Source of the DNA: Bremia lactucae
Taxonomy: Eukaryota > Oomycota > Peronosporomycetes > Peronosporales > Peronosporaceae
Reading direction: 5' to 3'
Length of the DNA stretch: 11,023 nt
Assembly: GCF_004359215.1 (NCBI RefSeq)
Contig: NC_090617.1
Coordinates: 3,036,823 to 3,047,845 of the forward strand
Position numbers and translations under genes: made by a program. Numbering within the stretch: position 1 is the stretch's first letter; every line of letters starts with the position of its first letter. The notes below the pieces were generated by a model. The model ran no database searches. It was given only the letters and a program-made list of their open reading frames with translations, and had not been told where the DNA came from. Below, one piece after another: positions 6,863 to 11,023 of the stretch.

Positions 6863-6967
6863 AAAAGACCTTTTTTGTAGAAGGGTGAAGGTTTATTACC
6901 AGCTCACAACCCGAGCTTTTGAAATCTGCAACGGTCGAATAGATAACCTATAAGCATTCACTTGTAA

Positions 6968-8039
6968 TCAAATCAATGCATAGAATCCGTACCGCTTTTG
7001 CTGCTGCTCGGCCAACTTTGCCAGCGTCTTTTCAACGATCTCGTCGTCGTGGTAGTACATGAGTGCATCCTGAAAGGCTTGCACGTTTACTTTATACTCC
7101 TTGCAAATTTCTTCTGTCTTCTTACTAGATACCTCAATATACTGCTGTGAGAGCTGCAGACGGAACTCAGCATCCGCTAGCTGCTGCTTCCGTAGGGACG
7201 TGACAATCTTTTCCATCTCCACCGTCAGCGATGGAATTAGTTCCTCCATTATGCGCAGTACCGTTGTCACTTCTATCGCGGGTTTTTCTTTTGGCACAGC
7301 CTACAACAGCGAGCCTAAATGTTGCTACATTTGTTTAAACATCACAGCGACTTACTGCTAATTGAGCTCCAGGAAGCAGTGGCTCACGCGAGCCCGTGAC
7401 CTTCCAGCGCAGCCTTCCCAGCTTACGCACAAAATCGTCAATGGTTTCTGCTTCGTCAACTGAGATCTTGCTATTGGACCCTCTACCGGGTAGCGTTCCC
7501 GCAATAAGCTGTTGCATGGCCTCCCGAACTTGCTCCTGAGTGACGTAATTGTTGCGAAAGACGGCATCCTGGACTTTACGTAGTGTCGATTCAAACGCGA
7601 TGCTCATATTAAGCGCACGCTGTTCAGGTGACGATACGACTTTGCCGTCGTTGGCTTGCTTTTCCATCTCGATAGTCTTCTCCAGGTCTTCTAACATGCG
7701 CGCGGCAAATACGCTCATATTCTGGTCAATCTGCTCGTACAGCCGCAGCAACATGGTGACATTCTGGATTGGGTTACTACCGCTACGCTCGATAACATCC
7801 TTCTTTTGCTCGCTTTGAGCTTCGTTTGTAAGAGCGACAGCGACCGCCAAGGCTCCACTCATTGCCACTGCTGCATTCCCACACTTCGCAGTGTTCCCGG
7901 GGACCAATTTGTAGCAGGAAAACGCAGTGGCCTGAGTCGATACGGTTTGAAGATTAAAACTGTCCACTGTATGACTACTAAGCGGCTGGAAGAGTCGCAG
8001 TGTGCGCCGCAACGTGGCGAATATCTTGCTTTCTCTCAT
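6968..8039 (-). CDS. Conserved-looking protein of unknown function, probable mitochondrial targeting, two exons
   Basis: Joining 8039..7356 and 7300..6968 (complement) gives 338 residues. The start ATG at 8037-8039 opens MRESKIFATLRRTLRLFQPL, rich in Arg and Ser/Thr with no acidic residue after position 3, which suggests a mitochondrial presequence (inference). An Ala/Val-rich hydrophobic stretch lies at residues 56-70. The rest is polar and helical-looking: LLRLYEQIDQNMSVFAARML, a Glu/Lys-rich segment, EQVREAMQQLIAG, then exon 2 with EKIVTSLRKQQLADAEFRLQ and a terminal KLAEQQQKRYGFYALI. I recognise no domain. The gene is divergent from eIF3f with 106 bp between start codons. The joined frame is uninterrupted, with balanced codon use unlike the neighbouring transposon debris. 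The stop is TGA at 6970-6968. Confidence 0.75.
7301..7355 (-). other. Intron, 55 bp
   Basis: On the - strand the donor GTAAGT (7355-7350) follows exon end GCA, and the acceptor TTGTAG ends at 7301 before GCTGTGCC. Splicing joins ...PGAQLA to AVPKEKP in phase 0. Unspliced reading would stop after VSRCDV. Confidence 0.85.
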
Positions 8040-8145
8040 ATCGAACTACTTATTGACATGCATGGAGTATACTCTGGATGTATACAAAACAACTCTATCC
8101 GGCTTTATACGGACGCGCCACTCAGGGTTTACACTCCACACGACT
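8040..8145. promoter_or_regulatory. Shared intergenic region of a divergent gene pair
   Basis: Only 106 bp separate the two start codons, so both promoters must lie here or inside the opposite gene. I see no clear TATA box and no clear match to the oomycete initiator consensus. GTATAC-like repeats occur (GAGTATACTC at about 8066, TGTATACA at about 8080). Confidence 0.5.
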
Positions 8146-9051
8146 ATGAGCGCTTTCTTGCTACGCACGGAGCCCGTGACCGAGGTGAAACTGCACCCTG
8201 TGGTGGTGCTGCAAGCACTCGACCGTTCGCTACGGCGAGCTAAGGGCCAGGAGCGTGTCATTGGCACGCTCTTGGGCCGCGTCGAGGGCGGCGTCGCCGA
8301 GATTACAGACTCGTTTGCCGTACCTCACTTGGAGAATGGCGACGAAGTAGCCGTTGGCCGCGATTTCCATACGCACATGTACGAGCTGCATCAGCGCGTG
8401 AACGAGAGTGAAGTCGTGGTCGGATGGTATGCGGCGGGACCGGGCCACGTGGACGACCACTCGGCGTTAATTCACCAATTCTACAGCTCGGTCTGTGAGC
8501 TGCCGATTCACTTAGTGCTCGACACGACGCTCTCGAAAGATCAATTAAACGTCTCCGCCTACGTATCTTCTCCGCTCGAAATTGCCCATACGGCATCGGT
8601 GCACCAGTTTAAACAGATCCCAGTGACGCAGAAGGTATCGGAACCCGAGGCCATTGCGTGTACGTTGGGTTTGTTCGCACTTGTAGATTGCTTGAGATGA
8701 ATTAATGATTTGTTCTATGGTCAAGTGAGTGTGATGAATCCAAAAAGTGAAGAGACGCAAGCCGTGGCATTGCCAAAGGAACTTGAGGCATTAGAAGAGT
8801 CGATGGAACAGCTTTACGAGTGCATTGACTCAGCGAGCTCATTTGTAGACGACGTGGTCGCAGGGAAGCATCCCGCAGACGCCAAACTTGGGCGTGAGAT
8901 AGCAGATGCTCTGGCGACGATCCCAATTTTGCGTGAGGAACAATTTGATCAGCTTTTCAACACGGGATTGCAAGACCTGCTCATGGTGTCGTACCTGTCT
9001 GGACTTACACAAGCACAATTATCGATGGCCGAGAAGCTCATCAATACCTAA
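8146..9051 (+). CDS. EIF3F: Eukaryotic translation initiation factor 3 subunit f (MPN- protein), two exons
   Basis: eIF3f is a subunit of the cytosolic eIF3 complex that loads mRNA and initiator tRNA on the 40S ribosome. Joining 8146..8659 and 8726..9051 gives 279 residues. The MPN domain (about 15-150) starts VKLHPVVVLQALDRSLRR and carries VIGTLLGRVEGGVAEITDSF, FHTHMYELHQRVNESEVVVG and GWYAAGPGHVDDHSALIHQF. Where active JAMM peptidases have H-x-H after GWY, this has AAG, so it is the metal-free MPN- type expected for eIF3f. Exon 2 encodes the C-terminal helical region with DLLMVSYLSGLTQAQLSMAE and EKLINT, close to the family's conserved end. The ATG at 8146 is preferred over an in-frame ATG at 8002, because the added 48 residues overlap the divergent gene and are not eIF3f-like. 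The length is typical of eIF3f proteins with short N-termini. Confidence 0.93.
8660..8725 (+). other. Intron of eIF3f, 66 bp
   Basis: The donor is GTACGT at 8660-8665 and the acceptor is TCAAG ending at 8725. Splicing joins EAIA to L-SVMNPKSEE in phase 1 and removes the TGA at 8698-8700. Its length is a multiple of three, so both exons are in the same window frame. The alternative acceptor at 8728-8729 breaks the frame. Confidence 0.8.
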
Positions 9052-9343
9052 TTCGTCGATGCTCGGACTGTCTCTTAGGTGGTAGTTTTAAGTAGTATGC
9101 ACGTTAATCAGACCGCTGCATATAAAAGTTGTCTTCACTTTACAAATCTGTCGCGTTAAGGACGGTTTATTAACCCAAAGACTGAAGCTATGCACTATTT
9201 TTGAGAGTCTCATAAAGTTGTAGGGAAGTCGCTAGCCGCTATATGCCCGTACGGAAGTAGGTTTCGCCAGATTCATTGCGATCTCAGCGTCCGATCGCTT
9301 AAGCAAAAGATAAGATTAACTGCTTCTGATTATTAAAGAAAGT
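9052..9343. other. Intergenic stretch downstream of eIF3f, nothing recognised
   Basis: These 292 bp are the 3' flank of eIF3f. I see no gene, repeat or structured RNA. It separates eIF3f from a decayed - strand gene whose stop is at 9344-9346. Confidence 0.6.
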
Positions 9344-9930
9344 TCATGTCAGCTTGTTCCATGCCGTATTCAGACGTTTCTTTGGCAATGCGTCGATTAC
9401 GTTTGAACTTGCTTTTAAACGCTTCATGAGCAAAGAAATTACGAGCTGGCGGATAGCAAGCTGCGATACGTCATTATTAAAGTGCACTGAAACTCTTGCG
9501 CGTTCTTTAGCTCGGATACTGTGAATTGTATTAAAGTCATTAAACTCGTAACCTAAAGCAACCATCAATTTAAGGGATGCTGGCTGGACACAACTCTCGC
9601 TCTTTGCTCATTACATCTTGTGCAAGTCGACGGTGCAAGCGCGCTCTATCCGACAGTGTGTTTATTAAACGTCTTTAAGTGCTGTAGAAATTACATCAGA
9701 ATTCTTAAATTAGACACGACAATTCTACCAGCTGTCTGAGGATTCGTGGAAGTCACTTTGCCATGAAGATGGCTCGCACACATATTAATTGAGAACTAAT
9801 GCCATCGGTTTCAAATTTGGCGTGGTAAGTAATGAAGGGAGCGCAAATGTCAGCGAGTTGCGTGCGTTGTAAGCCGCTGAGTCATCAGTTACGACCTCGG
9901 TATGAAAGTGAACGAGATTGCGAATGAGCG
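9344..9930 (-). pseudogene. Unidentified decayed protein gene with several frameshifts
   Basis: On the - strand, protein-like pieces follow each other in changing frames: LIRNLVHFHTEVVTDDSAAY and NARNSLTFA (about 9928-9840), ITYHAKFETDGISSQLICVR with AIFMAK (9833-9753), VTSTNPQTAGRIVVSNL (about 9756-9705), KNSDVISTALKDV, NTLSDRARLHRRLAQDVMSK with ERELCPAS (about 9665-9585), and LMVALGYEFNDFNTIHSIRA through LPKKRLNTAWNKLT to TGA at 9346-9344. I recognise no family. At least four frame changes show it is a pseudogene, unless some are tiny introns, for which I saw no sites. Its 5' end lies right beside LTR-B2 (9948), which may have truncated it. The last piece alone (9344-9568) is 74 residues and unbroken. 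Confidence 0.5.
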
Positions 9931-9947
9931 ACTATGGAAGCTCTTAA

Positions 9948-10503
9948 TGTAACAGGCTAAAGTTGCCCTAATGTTACACAGTCCCCATTAAGTACACTTG
10001 GTGTACTTAAGGGGATGGTCAATTACTAAATAATAGTAATTAGACCCAGCACTCGGGTGTGGTGCACATTTGTGACCAACCCTTGTGGATGTGATGCACA
10101 TGGGTGCATTCACATTAGGAGGGATGACGCCCAGCGTCATTTAGGATGACGGCTAGCGTCATCGGTTACGCGAGGTATCTAGAAAGATACGCGCGCAATA
10201 CATATTAAGTGTTATCCATAGAGATGACATTTTAATTGGTAAAAAAAGGTATTTATATTTTAATACGATTAATATAAATCAGTCTGAAAACTACTTTCTA
10301 CTTGGTAAGTGTGCACGAGGAGCCGGATTACCGCTCCCGTGACGTCACTAAACCAGAGTACTTAGTGCGTTGGGTGAGGCCGCTAACGCGCCCACTACAA
10401 CTACCTCACTGCACACAAGAAAAGCTGGTTTAAACCGCTTCCTCGTTGTGCTAGGGTCTGTGCCTAAGTAGAGCGTGGTCGCATTACGACGTGCCCGCCT
10501 ACA
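9948..10503 (+). repeat. LTR family B, copy 2 (solo or edge of an element)
   Basis: It matches LTR-B1 from TGTAACAGGCTAAAGTTGCC to the final ACA, with many substitutions and extra tandem sequence (ATGACG...CGTCAT repeated at about 10125-10162). It carries strong stems: TTAAGTACAC/GTGTACTTAA at 9988-9997/10001-10010, clamped by CCCC/GGGG with one bulged base, and ATTACTA/TAGTAAT at 10022-10028/10034-10040. No internal element sequence follows and no flanking 5-bp duplication is visible (CTTAA against CACCC), so it is probably an old solo LTR. Confidence 0.7.
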
Positions 10504-10605
10504 CACCCAGCCACGTAGAATCTGACCAATTAAATTACTTGCTCTTTGCACACACCTAAGTTTGCGATTTCCACCCAGCCAGGTAGAATCTGACCAATCC
10601 AATTA
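10504..10605. repeat. Two 34-bp direct repeats
   Basis: 10504-10537 and 10572-10605 are 34-bp copies with three mismatches. The shared core is TAGAATCTGACCAAT. The first starts exactly where the similarity between the family-B LTRs ends, so it may belong to a longer version of that LTR or to a separate repeat. Confidence 0.75.
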
Positions 10606-10815
10606 TGGTGTCATTCTATTGAAACAAAGTTATTACCCCAAAAAAATATGATTGTTTGTTACGTCTGAAACAATAACATACCCCAGCTGTCACGGGGCAC
10701 CTTTCACTAGTACTGGTAAGTACTCATTAACCTTGCACTGATTATAGTGTAGGTAAGGTGCCTCGAAACTTCACGTACACAAGAGTACAAAGGAAAGCTT
10801 CTAAGTAGCTAAGGG
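10606..10815. other. Spacer before LTR-A2, no gene seen
   Basis: No gene is visible. It contains small inverted repeats: GGCACCTT (about 10697) with AAGGTGCC (about 10757), AGTACT/AGTACT (about 10711-10726) and CACT/AGTG. Confidence 0.5.
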
Positions 10816-11023
10816 TGTAACGGGGTGTATCGTAAAATGAAATTAACACTTAAAGGTTGTTAATTAATATATTATCTAAAAGGTAGAAAATATTTGTAGA
10901 ATATTACTTTACATGGTAATATTCTAAAAGCTTATCCATTGGTAGATATAAACCATTATATCTACTTTCTCCACGGTCCAGTCAGCGCTGGACGCGCGCA
11001 AAGAGAAAGACAGATAAGACTTT
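10816..11023 (+). repeat. LTR family A, copy 2, cut by the window end
   Basis: It begins TGTAACGGGGTGTATCGT and follows LTR-A1 for about 209 bp with roughly one difference in four or five bases. The tail diverges more and includes a GTCCAG/CTGGAC stem. No polypurine tract precedes it (CTAAGGG only), so it is a 5' LTR or a solo LTR. The direction is the same as copy 1. Confidence 0.7.

Noticed and set aside
7549..7818. Open frames opposite the mitochondrial-type gene
   Set aside because: Mirror frames of a real - strand exon; no motif or independent support.
8002..8145. Upstream in-frame ATG extending eIF3f by 48 residues
   Set aside because: The extension overlaps the start of the divergent gene and does not resemble an eIF3f N-terminus; the ATG at 8146 leads straight into the MPN domain.
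8230..8596. - strand open frames inside eIF3f
   Set aside because: GC-rich shadow frames opposite a confidently identified exon.
2768..10503. LTR-B1 and LTR-B2 as the two ends of one element carrying host genes
   Set aside because: The span includes a gap, divergent host genes with introns and a pseudogene; the LTR lengths differ by 75 bp with many substitutions. Two separate insertions are simpler.
10348..10602. 84-codon - strand open frame over LTR-B2 and the direct repeats
   Set aside because: It crosses an LTR edge and a noncoding direct repeat and has no recognisable domain.
1..11023. CRISPR array, bacterial operon or phage system
   Set aside because: No regularly spaced repeats; spliced genes, chromodomain pol and eIF3f show eukaryotic nuclear DNA.

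Overview
The window looks like nuclear DNA of an oomycete, probably a downy mildew or Phytophthora relative (Peronosporales). The reasons are decayed Ty3/Gypsy polyproteins of the type common in those genomes, two compact protein genes with very short GT-AG introns (55 and 66 bp), and a piece of AT-rich mitochondrial DNA. This is inference from reading; no database search was possible.

Layout. 1-2624 is the 3' part of Ty3/Gypsy element 1: integrase C-terminus and chromodomain on the + strand, a convergent decayed reading frame on the - strand, a polypurine tract and a 3' LTR (family A). 2768-6762 is element 2 on the + strand: 5' LTR (family B), frameshifted gag, protease, reverse transcriptase with an internal deletion, RNase H and the start of integrase. 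It is cut off by a 100-N assembly gap (6763-6862). Its protease is split by a 500-bp nuclear mitochondrial insert (4741-5240) that holds an AT-rich open frame, a tRNA-Pro(UGG) and a nad2 fragment.

6968-9051 holds the only intact-looking host genes. A divergent pair shares a 106-bp intergenic region: a two-exon gene of unknown function with a mitochondrial-type N-terminus (- strand), and a two-exon gene for translation initiation factor eIF3 subunit f (+ strand). 9344-9930 holds a frameshifted, unidentified - strand pseudogene that ends at a second family-B LTR (9948-10503). Short direct repeats and the start of a second family-A LTR (10816 to the window end) follow.

Most notable observations: (1) element 1, and to a lesser degree the LTRs, is tiled with short perfect inverted repeats far above chance, even over conserved integrase codons; (2) a protein-like antisense frame lies between the chromodomain and the 3' LTR; (3) the mitochondrial insert carries a 4-bp duplication at its ends and an inverted templated-looking 15-mer at its internal junction; (4) the antisense pseudogene next to LTR-B2. 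All transposon genes here are broken, so none of these elements can move by itself.
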